Origin: Pseudomonadota bacterium
GTDB lineage: Bacteria; Pseudomonadota; Gammaproteobacteria; Pseudomonadales; Pseudohongiellaceae
Length of the DNA stretch: 64,000 nt
Reading direction: 5' to 3'
NCBI GenBank assembly: GCA_027623555.1
Contig: JAQBSZ010000007.1
Location: 62,001 to 126,000 of the forward strand
Shown: in pieces, positions 1 through 8,792 of the stretch
Layout: each line of letters starts with the position of its first letter
How positions within the stretch are numbered: the first letter of the stretch is position 1
Position numbers and translations under genes: made by a program
Notes under the pieces: model-generated
Told to the model about the DNA's origin: nothing
Databases searched by the model: none
The model's input: only the letters and a program-made list of their open reading frames with translations

Positions 1-452
1 TAGCGTAATTCAGTTGCGTCGCGCCCGTCTCGTGGCGCACCGGTGCCAGACGATCCCATGAAGAACTTGCGTCCGTCTTCGAAAGTCACATCACGACCGT
101 TGGCACGCGCGCTGCGGTCCTTGCTCTGGTAACCGTCGACTACGATTACGGTGCCGGGAGTAATGGTTTCGCGCGACAGCCCGCGTCTTAACAAGGTATT
201 AGGCGTACCACCCTCGACCATCCAGACCTGCTTGCTGCCGTCATCGAGGGTGACCTCCAGGTGAATCCAGGTGTGGGGATTTACCCACTCCACTCTGACG
301 ATAGGCCCACGCAGAACCACCGGGCGATTCGGATCGAACTCGGCACTAAAGGCGTGGTGCGCGACAACTGGTCCACCGGCAGCCATAATCAAACCAGCCA
401 GGGCAAATCCGGCTACAGCAATTCTGATAATCATACGAGTATGCTTGCGCAT
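1..452 (-). CDS. DUF6152 family exported protein (3' end at window edge)
   Basis: Reading from ATG at 452 gives at least 150 residues. A signal peptide (MRKHTRMIIRIAVAGFALA) is followed by AHHAFSAEFD, VEWVNPHTWIHLEV, a GTPNTLLRRG segment and a VDGYQSKDRS segment. This order of blocks is characteristic of DUF6152 proteins, small periplasmic proteins of unknown function. A good ribosome site (AGGAG) sits about 7 bases before the ATG. The last in-frame codon at the window edge begins TA, so the stop may fall exactly there, but this cannot be decided. It is the third gene of a minus-strand operon with the two W/Y-x-EGDTLVVE proteins upstream; the gap is 46 bases. No function is proposed beyond export. 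Confidence 0.8.
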   Translation of the reverse strand, partial: MRKHTRMIIRIAVAGFALAGLIMAAGGPVVAHHAFSAEFDPNRPVVLRGPIVRVEWVNPHTWIHLEVTLDDGSKQVWMVEGGTPNTLLRRGLSRETITPGTVIVVDGYQSKDRSARANGRDVTFEDGRKFFMGSSGTGAPRDGRDATELR

Positions 453-498
453 AGTATTTCTCCTAACTTTTTAAAAACTGAATCTCCTCAAGCCCACA

Positions 499-1620
499 TT
501 AACGAGTGGGGTTTGGGACTCCACCAGGATCCTCTCCGCGGTATTCTGCCTCGAGCAGGCGAGCACCCTTCATGATGCCTTCCAATGCGTAGTTCGCTTC
601 ATGGCAGGCATACTCGAAAACCTTGTTCGGGCTTCGCGGCCAGGCATACTCACCGGTGAACGGCGCAGTCCACACACTAGGATCTTCAACCGTGAAGGTG
701 TAAACCAACTTGTCGGCACTCTCCATGCGGAATCGTTCGGTTACCTTCATGTCTTTCGAACCCTGAGAAAATGCCGGAACGTCGCGGAAATTCGTAGTCT
801 CGACGACCAGCGTATCGCCCTCCCACCAGCCTATGGAATCGCCAAGCCACTTCTGAATTTCAGCTGGGTCGTGCTCGGCGTTCATGCGCACGATTCTCGC
901 CTCGTGAACCATCTCGACTTGAATCACCACGGTGTCCTCACTCTGGACGATCCGCTTATGATTGTTATAAAGCGCCGGAAGCATTGGAGGTCCACCGGTT
1001 GAGCTGAAGCTTAGCAGACAGCGCTCGGCGAAAGGTCGTTGTTCGGGATTGTCATAGGGCCCTGGCGCATCCAGCCCGGCATCTAACCAGTAGGCAGTAC
1101 CATCATTCGCTCCACCCTCTCGACGAGGTGCGGCTTCGCCTGCCCCAAGTGCAGCCCGGCGCGCTTGTCGGCGTTCATCAGTCACTGGTGGAAAGCTGCC
1201 ATCGGGCGGGTCAATCAGAATCGATGTACGCCATTCACCATCGATCTGAAACGCATCAGTACCGCGGTCGATCCAGAAGGTATTGTAGCCACCTACATTA
1301 CCCGAAGCGCCGGTGGAGCCATCTCCACCTTGTGGTGGCGCACTGCGATTTGGATCGCTGGCTTGCTGGCGTTCGTCGTTTCGCTGTCGTTCTTCGGCGG
1401 CAATCACGGCGGCCTCATCATTAGTCAGGAACTGCTTGTCTGCAAATTGCGCCGGGCGTACCAACGGCGTCAATGTAGACACATCATAGGTACCTGACAA
1501 ATCCGGATGTCCGCTCGGCGTACGGGGAATGCCATCATTCTGTGCCGTAACGAGCGGAGTAAGTACCAGGCCAATAATGGCCAGCATGCTGAGACACGAT
1601 TTCTTGATTGGATTGTGCAT
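499..1620 (-). CDS. Exported protein with GWWEGDTLVVET signature
   Basis: 373 residues with a Sec signal peptide (about residues 1-26, ending ..VTAQ). The mature part begins with a short PSGHPDLSGTYD block and carries a central GWWEGDTLVVETTNF motif, an ERFRM segment, a VEDPSVW segment, and a C-terminal FEYACHEANYAL block. The same blocks recur in the neighbouring gene at 1645-2484 and in the distant gene at 50632-51612, so these are paralogues of one exported family common in environmental proteobacteria and acidobacteria, with no assigned function known to me. A ribosome site AGGAGAAATAAA precedes the ATG. It lies 24 bases after the upstream gene, so co-transcription is likely. Enzyme or binding function is unknown. 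Confidence 0.85.
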   Translation of the reverse strand: MHNPIKKSCLSMLAIIGLVLTPLVTAQNDGIPRTPSGHPDLSGTYDVSTLTPLVRPAQFADKQFLTNDEAAVIAAEERQRNDERQQASDPNRSAPPQGGDGSTGASGNVGGYNTFWIDRGTDAFQIDGEWRTSILIDPPDGSFPPVTDERRQARRAALGAGEAAPRREGGANDGTAYWLDAGLDAPGPYDNPEQRPFAERCLLSFSSTGGPPMLPALYNNHKRIVQSEDTVVIQVEMVHEARIVRMNAEHDPAEIQKWLGDSIGWWEGDTLVVETTNFRDVPAFSQGSKDMKVTERFRMESADKLVYTFTVEDPSVWTAPFTGEYAWPRSPNKVFEYACHEANYALEGIMKGARLLEAEYRGEDPGGVPNPTR

Positions 1621-1644
1621 TTTATTTCTCCTGACCTCAGTCGA

Positions 1645-2484
1645 TTAGCGCGGCAGTGGATACCTGCGCGCCTCACCATAAATTAGCTCTTCTACAAATT
1701 CCACACACCGAAAATCCATCAATCGGGCGTTCTCTTCGATGCGCCGATAGAGCGGCATCTTGATAGTAAACGGCTCTGATAACACCAGGGGGTCTTCGAT
1801 TGTCGCCTCGTAATCGATATGATTCGGGCCGATCATTGTGTACCGCTCGATCACGCGCATCTGATAACTGTGGTGGCTCCCTGCCCGGTCCAGCCAGGTC
1901 TGGTCGCCCAGACCGGTTACTTCCACCACTAGTGTGTCACCTTCCCACTGACCCACCGACCATCCCATCCAGGAATCAACCTGAGAAGAACCCGGGTTGT
2001 CCAGAAAAATGTCTCGCACCGCACCGGCGAACTGGTAAGCGATGAAGAAATCGTTTTCACTCTGGATAATCTGAAACGGCATGGGCATGTAGGTGGCACG
2101 TGGTACTCCGGGCATGTAGCACTTAACCTCAGGGTCCCGGTCGATCCAGTTCGCCATGTTTTCTTCTTTGAGTGCTCGTGCTTGCGGGGTATAGGGAATC
2201 TTTCCACCGCCTACAATGACTCCCATGCTGCCTGGCACTGCACCCACTGCGCCTAAGCGAAGCGTTGGGATATCTGGTACGGGATTTACAGGCCCTTCAC
2301 GCATCTGCAATGAATGTCGAGCGATATGGGGTTCAAGGTCGTAATTTGCCTCGTTCAATACCTGCCAGATACCACTCATGTCCGGAAGTCCATTGGACAA
2401 CCGCGGAATGTTTTGTGCAATTGCGGTCGAAGTCGCCAGCAGCAGCGCCAGAGCCAGTGTGAGAAAGTTAACCAAAGCCTTCAT
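1645..2484 (-). CDS. Exported protein, short EGDTLVVE family member
   Basis: 279 residues, signal peptide MKALVNFLTLALALLLATSTAIAQ with cleavage after AQ. Shares NGLPDMSGIW near the mature N-terminus, GQWEGDTLVVEVTGL centrally, an IERYTM segment and an IEDPLVLSEPF block with its downstream neighbour. It is about 90 residues shorter than that paralogue and lacks the closing ACHE block, having CVEFVEEL instead. The ATG has a GGGAG ribosome site 7 bases upstream. It is the first gene of the three-gene operon running to the left edge of the window. Function is unknown; the shared motif set suggests a compact beta-rich periplasmic domain. Confidence 0.83.
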   Translation of the reverse strand: MKALVNFLTLALALLLATSTAIAQNIPRLSNGLPDMSGIWQVLNEANYDLEPHIARHSLQMREGPVNPVPDIPTLRLGAVGAVPGSMGVIVGGGKIPYTPQARALKEENMANWIDRDPEVKCYMPGVPRATYMPMPFQIIQSENDFFIAYQFAGAVRDIFLDNPGSSQVDSWMGWSVGQWEGDTLVVEVTGLGDQTWLDRAGSHHSYQMRVIERYTMIGPNHIDYEATIEDPLVLSEPFTIKMPLYRRIEENARLMDFRCVEFVEELIYGEARRYPLPR

Positions 2485-2671
2485 TCGATACTCCCGATAA
2501 CCGAGCTTTGAATAGTAAAAACCCGTACCTGTATTCCTTTTATTCCAGAGGCTAGTCTAGCCCGAGGTAATTCTCGCCGCAAGCAACTCACCGCATGGCA
2601 GAAGCCTCTCAGCCTTACAACTGAACACCAGCGAGTTCTCGGGGGAGCAGGCCTCTGGTGCTCCGCAGAGG

Positions 2672-4465
2672 CTAATTCTGCGCCAGCCTGGTAGGCGGCA
2701 ATTGGCGGTCTGCACTGGTCTCACTAAATTGTAGATTGGCCAGGTTGGCATATAAATCACAACTCTTCATCAAGTCACGGTGAGAGCCCTGGGCGATGAG
2801 TTTCCCGGCATCCAGCACGACTATTCTGTCGACGTTCTTCACGGTGGCCAGCCTGTGGGCGATAATTATCGAAGTGCGATTCTGCATCAAGCGTTCCAGG
2901 GCCAGTTGTACCTGGCGCTCGCTTTCAGCATCCAGCGCACTGGTGGCCTCATCAAGCAATAATATTTCCGGGTCTTTCAGAATCGCCCGTGCGATAGCGA
3001 TGCGCTGTTTCTGACCCCCGGAGAGACGAATCCCTGACTCTCCGAGAAAACTGTCATATTGCTCGGGTAGCTCTTCGATAAAATTACTGGCATAAGCTGA
3101 ACTCGCAGCCTGCTTCAGTTCATCCTGGCTCGCCTGGGGTTTTCCATACCGAATATTGTCCCATACATTACCGGTAAACATAGCGGGCTGTTGTGCAACC
3201 ACGGCTATATGACTGCGCAATTCTTCTGGATCCAGATCGCGTATGTCGATTCCTTCCAGTTTGATACTGCCGGCACTCGGGTCATAGAAACGCAATATCA
3301 GGTCAAAAAGCGTTGATTTACCTGCACCCGACGGTCCTACCAGCGCCACATTCTCGCCTGGTTCAATGCGCAGAGAAATGCCGTCCAATGCCTTAATCTC
3401 CTTACGTGAAGGATAGGCGAAGGTGAGGTGTTCCAGGGTAAGTGCTCCCCTGGGCTTTCCAATGAATCGTTTCGGTTCGGAAGGCGCCGTGATCTCGTTC
3501 TCGGCATGCAGCAGATCCATCAGTCTTTCCAATGCGCCGGCGGCTCTCTGCAGTTCAGCAATGACTCCACTGATAGCAGCGACCGCCATCGCCACCATCA
3601 CCGCATAAATAACGAATGCCGTAAGTTCACCCGCTGACATCACCCCATTAATCACATCCTGCCCACCTACCCATATCATGATTGCTATGGCAGTAAACAC
3701 CAGAGTCATTACGGCAGTGATCAGGAATGAATTTGTCTTAATTCTGGATAGCGCAACCTGGAAGGCGGCTTCAACATGCTCAGTAAATTCAGTCCGATCA
3801 TAATCCTGATGGTTGTAAGCCTGTACCGTCTTGATCTGCTGAATACTCTCGCCAACATACGCGCCAACATTGGCAATCTGGTCTTGGGTGCTGCGTGACA
3901 AACGTCTTACCTTGCGACCGAAAAACATGATGGGTCCAACCACCAACGGAATACAGATCATAACCACACTGGTGAGTCGCGGATTGGTAATAAATAGAAA
4001 GATCGTCCCACCCAGGAGGAGTAACAGGTTACGCAGTGCGATGGAAGCTGAAGAACCAATGACTGATTGAATAAGCGTTGTATCAGTAGTGATGCGGGAT
4101 TGAATTTCGCCACTGAGGTTTTCTTCGAAGTAACCGGGGTGTAAATCGATAATGTGAGAAAAAACGGATTTGCGCAGATCGGCGGTAACTCGCTCTCCCA
4201 GCCAGGACACCCAGTAGAACCTGGCAAAGGTTCCAACTGCCTGCAGCACAGCGATAATCAGGAATCCAACAATTGCCTGGTTCAGTGAAGTAGTAGAACT
4301 GGCCACAAACCCCTGATCAACAATGATGCGCACATATTGGACCAGGGCAAGGTTCAAGCCAGCAGTAAGCACCAGCGCTATGCTGGCCCAGACAATCTGC
4401 TTTTTGTAGGGTTTTAGAAACCGCAACGCGCCTGCTAGGCGAAAACTGCGAGGGTCATCAGGCAT
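2672..4465 (-). CDS. ABC exporter, MsbA/ABCB type (fused permease-ATPase)
   Basis: 597 residues, the usual length of a half-transporter. Six transmembrane segments occupy roughly residues 20-310. The ATPase domain has Walker A GPSGAGKST (377-385), signature LSGGQ (481-485), Walker B ILLLDE (501-506), D-loop SALD and switch histidine in IIAHRLAT (537). Such proteins work as homodimers and pump lipids, drugs or peptides out of the cytoplasm. The relation to MsbA and BmrA-like exporters is clear, but the neighbours (an NHL lipoprotein and exported proteins) do not identify the substrate. No dedicated lipid A genes are adjacent, so a general lipid or drug flippase is as likely as true MsbA. The start is supported by position but its ribosome site is weak. 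Confidence 0.93.
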   Translation of the reverse strand: MPDDPRSFRLAGALRFLKPYKKQIVWASIALVLTAGLNLALVQYVRIIVDQGFVASSTTSLNQAIVGFLIIAVLQAVGTFARFYWVSWLGERVTADLRKSVFSHIIDLHPGYFEENLSGEIQSRITTDTTLIQSVIGSSASIALRNLLLLLGGTIFLFITNPRLTSVVMICIPLVVGPIMFFGRKVRRLSRSTQDQIANVGAYVGESIQQIKTVQAYNHQDYDRTEFTEHVEAAFQVALSRIKTNSFLITAVMTLVFTAIAIMIWVGGQDVINGVMSAGELTAFVIYAVMVAMAVAAISGVIAELQRAAGALERLMDLLHAENEITAPSEPKRFIGKPRGALTLEHLTFAYPSRKEIKALDGISLRIEPGENVALVGPSGAGKSTLFDLILRFYDPSAGSIKLEGIDIRDLDPEELRSHIAVVAQQPAMFTGNVWDNIRYGKPQASQDELKQAASSAYASNFIEELPEQYDSFLGESGIRLSGGQKQRIAIARAILKDPEILLLDEATSALDAESERQVQLALERLMQNRTSIIIAHRLATVKNVDRIVVLDAGKLIAQGSHRDLMKSCDLYANLANLQFSETSADRQLPPTRLAQN

Positions 4466-4549
4466 GCGCGCAATCTAACAGTAGTGTGTTGAAAAGCCAA
4501 TCGAAGCTGGTGATTGCAACGCGTGGGTATTGGTCCTGCAACCAAACAA

Positions 4550-4579
4550 GGCGGAAGGATCAACAACGATCCCTCCGCC
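4550..4579 (-). terminator. Hairpin terminator after the NHL lipoprotein gene
   Basis: A 12-bp stem (GGCGGAAGGATC paired with GATCCCTCCGCC, one mismatch) closes a 6-base loop. Read on the minus strand it follows the stop at 4593 and is trailed by a T-rich stretch (TTGTTTGGTT), fitting an intrinsic terminator for the gene at 4593-5750. Confidence 0.6.
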
Positions 4580-4592
4580 TCACTCTATAGAG

Positions 4593-5750
4593 CTATTGAG
4601 TTGAATACTTCGTGAAAGCACCACCGGCCGACGCCAGCGAATTCGGTCCTTCGGCGGCGTAGACGTTGCCGTCAGCATCAACCGCCACACCTTCACCAGC
4701 GGTGCCTTGATAGACACGATCATCGCGCTCGAATGGCTGGATCAGGGCCGTGATGTGGTCATCATCTATATGCCCGATGCGCACCCCGTTTCTCCAGCCC
4801 ACATGATTGGTCGGCCCGGATTCCGAGTCGATGGCATACAGCATATCGTCATCGGTTATGAAGAGCCCGCTGATACGGCCGTACATGTAGCGCGATTCCA
4901 GGTAGTTGCCTTCCTGATCGAAAATCTCGATGCGATGGTTACCGCGGTCAGCAACCCAGAGGCGACCGCGGGAGTCGAACTCGAGCGCATGGGGTGTGCG
5001 GAATTCACCATGGCGTACGCCAATCTGGCCCCATTCCTTGAGGCGTGTGCCATCGGCAGAAAACTTGATGATGCGTGCCGTGGAACCTTCTGCGATGCCT
5101 TCCGCCATTGCCTGATTGCTGGTCATGCCCTGGCCATTGTGCCCATCGGAGACATAGATACTGCCATCGGGCCCAACGATTACATCGTTGGGCTGGTTGA
5201 ACTGATTCGGGCCACTGCCAGCCTGCCCTGCGGTGCCAAGGCTCATGAGTAGCTCGCCATCGGGGCTGAATTTATGCACCTGGTGACCTTTGGTCCTGGC
5301 TGCATTGTTGGCAAAGTCCGTTACCCAGACATTGCCGTCGTCATCAACATGGATGCCGTGTGGCGTCATCATGATGCCACCACCGAAATTGGCGAGAACT
5401 GCGCCGGTATCGCGATCAAATTTGAATATAGGATCTACTGGATTGGTGTCACAGTTGACGGGAGTTCCGCCGCCAAAAGTCCCCGCACCGCACCGCTCGT
5501 ACGCCCAGATATGACCGTCGATTGGATCGATGTCGATTCCGGCCGTCGAACCCCATTCCCTCCCGGCAGGAAGATCGCCCCAGTTGCGCGTAACAACTGG
5601 ATTCGGATTCGGCATACCTTCGCCTGAGATCGGATTGCCGGTGCTCATGGTCGATGTGGCCATAGCTCCGGTATTGGCATCGCCACACCCCAGCAGGAGT
5701 ACGGAAATGCTGGCAATCAGCATTGAAAAGAGAATTCGTAAAGATGACAT
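4593..5750 (-). CDS. NHL-repeat beta-propeller lipoprotein
   Basis: 385 residues from ATG 5750, chosen because it has an AGGAGCT ribosome site and begins with a lipoprotein signal (MSSLRILFSMLIASISVLLLGCG). A longer open frame upstream of it lacks any signal sequence. The mature part holds repeated NHL blades: GSTAGIDIDPIDGHIW, GGGIMMTPHGIHVDDDGN, GQAGSGPNQFNQPNDV, HGEFRTPHALEFDSRGR, then a weaker last blade with GVAVDADGNVYAAEG. Resembles peptidyl-glycine amidating lyase-like and other six-bladed propellers used for binding or lyase reactions. Substrate is unknown. Related propellers lie at 40274-41365 and 59411-60547. Confidence 0.85.
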   Translation of the reverse strand: MSSLRILFSMLIASISVLLLGCGDANTGAMATSTMSTGNPISGEGMPNPNPVVTRNWGDLPAGREWGSTAGIDIDPIDGHIWAYERCGAGTFGGGTPVNCDTNPVDPIFKFDRDTGAVLANFGGGIMMTPHGIHVDDDGNVWVTDFANNAARTKGHQVHKFSPDGELLMSLGTAGQAGSGPNQFNQPNDVIVGPDGSIYVSDGHNGQGMTSNQAMAEGIAEGSTARIIKFSADGTRLKEWGQIGVRHGEFRTPHALEFDSRGRLWVADRGNHRIEIFDQEGNYLESRYMYGRISGLFITDDDMLYAIDSESGPTNHVGWRNGVRIGHIDDDHITALIQPFERDDRVYQGTAGEGVAVDADGNVYAAEGPNSLASAGGAFTKYSTQ

Positions 5751-6332
5751 GGCAGCTCCTTTATTAACATTGGTAGTAGAGCGAAAGAATGTCTGATGAG
5801 CATAAAAGCTATCGGCGCCCAAGTCTATGCCACGAAGGCAGAAAATTCGTACTGACTTCAGGTGTAGAGCTGGGCAGGGAATACCAAACTGGCCTATCGG
5901 TTCACCGGCAATAGAATCTGTTCCAATCAAGCGGGCAATGAAGCGCCCTTTGTTTACACCCTACCCTGCTTTGATTCAGCGGTGCAGAGGCGCCGCTAAA
6001 TTGCATCGTCACAATTTGATACTTCTGCCTGCTTACCCAACTGCGGTATTATCATTGCTAAGCCAGTGGATAACGGGTCCTTGACCTTTTTGAGCAGACT
6101 GGCATAGAAGAGACGATAGTGATGCGTAAGAATCGACATCCAGCAGACTAAGTGTAGCTTGAATTACATTTGCAGGTTGAGCTGTGTCATGCTTGTGCTG
6201 ATCTTTTCGCTAGACACTTCATAAAATAGCACCATGACGCTATTCAAGATCAGTTAATCCTCGAATAGCGACAGCTATCGAGAAACCAGATTCACAAAAT
6301 AATAATATTCGCCCGCATTAGAGGTAAGATAA
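5751..6332. other. Intergenic region, nothing recognised
   Basis: About 580 bases between two divergent genes. No convincing open frame, repeat or RNA was seen. It should hold the promoters of the NHL lipoprotein gene and of the small exported protein at 6333. Confidence 0.4.
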
Positions 6333-6821
6333 ATGAATACCAAATCTCCTAAATTGTTCCTGACTGCATGTGTACTAATTCTTTCTTTCACAGCGTCCGC
6401 TCAGGATGAAAATCCCTTTATTGGAACCTGGGATATTGACAAGCCTGCCTCAAATTTCAGTAGCTTTCCAGTTCCAGCAACTATGTCTCGCACCTATCAG
6501 AGCGTGGGAGACGGTGCGTACATGTATCTCGTTGCAACCGTAAACGAAGATGGCAGCGTAGGGGGCAGTTCTGCTACTTACAAATATGATAGTCGTGAAT
6601 ACCCTATAGCCAGTTTAACCCAGAATGCATCGACAACTATTTCGTATCGAAGATTGAACGAAAAGACTGTCGAATACACTATTAGAATTGAGGGCAGAGT
6701 TTCACAGATAGGCGCAAAAACCATTTCGGCTGATGGAAGAGTGCTAACTATAGCCATCCAAACAATTAATGCTCAGGGCGAAATCAACAACCAGATTCTT
6801 GCATTCAATAGAAGACGCTAG
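6333..6821 (+). CDS. Small exported protein, lipocalin-like pattern
   Basis: 162 residues with signal peptide MNTKSPKLFLTACVLILSFTASAQ. The mature chain opens with NPFIGTWDIDKPASNF, the G-x-W pattern seen at the first strand of lipocalin-like small beta barrels, followed by alternating beta-strand stretches (YMYLVATVNEDG, TVEYTIRIEG, RVLTIAIQTINAQG). AGAGGTAAG precedes the ATG. The fold assignment is an inference from the pattern only. It is convergent with the SLOG/SLATT-like gene on the other strand. Confidence 0.7.
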   Translation: MNTKSPKLFLTACVLILSFTASAQDENPFIGTWDIDKPASNFSSFPVPATMSRTYQSVGDGAYMYLVATVNEDGSVGGSSATYKYDSREYPIASLTQNASTTISYRRLNEKTVEYTIRIEGRVSQIGAKTISADGRVLTIAIQTINAQGEINNQILAFNRRR

Positions 6822-6848
6822 GTCAAGGTTTATTTTCTAGAGGAAAGG

Positions 6849-8663
6849 TCAGCTTCCCATGCGCCAAATTTCGCTCTCATCAAGCGATCGTTCGCGATGC
6901 ATGAGAATCCAGTCGGAGTGTTCATCGAGCGCAGACTGACCAAGTGCTGCCAGTATCTGCCGCTTCTCTCCCAAATTTTGTGCTTCTGACAGTCGGCGAT
7001 GTGCATTGTCGAAGATTCTCAGCATGAATTCATACTGTTTTACCAGCTCCTTGGTAGCCGTGGCATAGGCGTAGCCTTCTCTGACTCCATAAAGCAATAG
7101 AAAAGACCCCATAATAACTGTGACGATAGCTTCAGCAAGATCTGTCATGTTCGAGCCAACAATCAGAAATACAAACACCGCAGTAACGCTCACTACCAGA
7201 CTCAACTTTCCCAGGTTCTCTGTAAACTTTTGTCGTTGGATTCGCTCATAAGCCTTGCTTTTAAAATAGCCAAGCTGCCCGCTATCTGGCCCACCCACCC
7301 ACTCTTCCAGGGTGAATTTCACGCCATTTGTGTCTGAATTTGGTTTCGCGTCAGCTAGTATGCCCGCGACTCGCATAACATTTCTAATCCAGCCAAATTC
7401 AGGATTCTGGCTTTGTAGATAATTATCGTGCGCAAACTTCCACTTACTTGCGTTGGTGACTCCGGCGGCCGCCCAGTAGAACTGGACCCGCAAGCCTTCA
7501 GCCAGCGTTCTGTAATCCAGATATTTACGCTGCCAGGCCCCATGCTTGGCAAAATACTGAGTGGCTGCGGCTATAGCGAAGAATCCGAGAAAGGCAAATA
7601 GCAGCAGCTGCACCGAGCCCAAATCAGAATAGAGAATGAACATGAGCCCCATCAGGAATGCCATAACATGGGTAACCAATAACGTGCGCAGCGTCTTTTT
7701 CTGATAATGAATAGCTAGCCAGTCGGCGACACAGTAAAGGCGATCGATATCTGCGAGAAATTCAGGAAGTTCCGCAGCCTTGCTCTCATCTAACAGCGAC
7801 CATTTACCGGCTTCTATTTTAGTAGCAAACTTTATAGCATCAGCGCTAAATTCGGTGCTGCGTTGGAAAATCAGCTTGTGTTGGGCTGGCAGCTCTTTCG
7901 ACCTGGGCGACTCTTCATCTTTGGTAAACCAACAGGAGTCTTCCACGTTCGCTATAGAATTTTCCTCGTATTTGACTCGATTCCGTGAACAGGGGATGTG
8001 AAATACGAGGTCGCTCTCGTCATCCACCAGCATCTGTTGAGAAGCTGCCGTCTTGGGAGTTAGTCCAAGCATGACATCGTCGTGGTGAAACTTGACTACC
8101 TGCGCAGTTCCGCCCAGTTTGTTCGAGTCCTTTCCATCCCAGATGGCGAGCAGAATGTGGCAGTGGGCACACAGGAATGTGCCCAAATGCGCATAAGGGT
8201 AGGAGCCTTTCCAATTGTTCTCTTCAAATCCTTCTGGTACAGGAGGAATTGAACAAGCCAATTCGAATACCTGGTTGGCCTGGCTGCATAAAAATTCAAA
8301 CTGGTCTTTCGCCGATTCACTGCGAAAGTCATCGATGTATTCGTTCCTGGGTTTCGGAAGCGGCACAATCAGTTCTACACACAGCTCCAATGCCACTTCA
8401 GCGACCAGCATGTCCGCACCTTCGGCTAGCGGCGACATAACTGTCAGTCTATTGTCCGGATATAGCTCTTTGAGTTCTTGCAGCAGGCTTGCAACACGCG
8501 CTCGAATCTGAGGAATCTCTGCCGGCACCAGGTCTCGATGGCCGGTAACGGCTACCACCAGGGGAAGGACCACTTGTTCAGTCGTTGATTGTGATGATTC
8601 CATGTCAGTCCGATCTACCAACTTCACCAGCCTTTCCTTAAACAGGAATGATTGACGGTTCAA
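6849..8663 (-). CDS. SLOG-domain protein with C-terminal 2TM pairs (SLATT-like)
   Basis: 604 residues from a TTG start with GAGAGG 6 bases upstream; an ATG at 8603 (residue 21) is the alternative. Residues about 33-230 look like a SLOG nucleotide-binding Rossmann domain: VVAVTGHRD (37-44), MSPLAEGADMLVAEVAL (76-92), then LLAIWDG with GGTAQVV (171-190). The C-terminal half has two hairpins of membrane helices, about 327-368 and 486-526, separated by a YRTLAEGLRVQFYW segment, a layout like SLATT effectors. SLOG and SLATT domains are described in bacterial conflict systems where a nucleotide ligand triggers a membrane-disrupting effector. The next gene upstream encodes a TIR-TPR protein, also a conflict-type architecture. 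Functional coupling is inferred from adjacency. Confidence 0.72.
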   Translation of the reverse strand: MNRQSFLFKERLVKLVDRTDMESSQSTTEQVVLPLVVAVTGHRDLVPAEIPQIRARVASLLQELKELYPDNRLTVMSPLAEGADMLVAEVALELCVELIVPLPKPRNEYIDDFRSESAKDQFEFLCSQANQVFELACSIPPVPEGFEENNWKGSYPYAHLGTFLCAHCHILLAIWDGKDSNKLGGTAQVVKFHHDDVMLGLTPKTAASQQMLVDDESDLVFHIPCSRNRVKYEENSIANVEDSCWFTKDEESPRSKELPAQHKLIFQRSTEFSADAIKFATKIEAGKWSLLDESKAAELPEFLADIDRLYCVADWLAIHYQKKTLRTLLVTHVMAFLMGLMFILYSDLGSVQLLLFAFLGFFAIAAATQYFAKHGAWQRKYLDYRTLAEGLRVQFYWAAAGVTNASKWKFAHDNYLQSQNPEFGWIRNVMRVAGILADAKPNSDTNGVKFTLEEWVGGPDSGQLGYFKSKAYERIQRQKFTENLGKLSLVVSVTAVFVFLIVGSNMTDLAEAIVTVIMGSFLLLYGVREGYAYATATKELVKQYEFMLRIFDNAHRRLSEAQNLGEKRQILAALGQSALDEHSDWILMHRERSLDESEIWRMGS

Positions 8664-8792
8664 ACTAGCCTCTCATCCTGATCGCGACTCTGTAGAGAAT
8701 CTCATGAGATTATTATCTTATAGGCAAGTAGTCGTCCAAACTCAATTACTCGATACTGACATCAAAGATGAATTTTCAATACCAGGGAGCCT

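Noticed and set aside
5751..5930. Longer N-terminus for the NHL lipoprotein
   Set aside because: The upstream in-frame sequence hides the lipoprotein signal and has no ribosome site.
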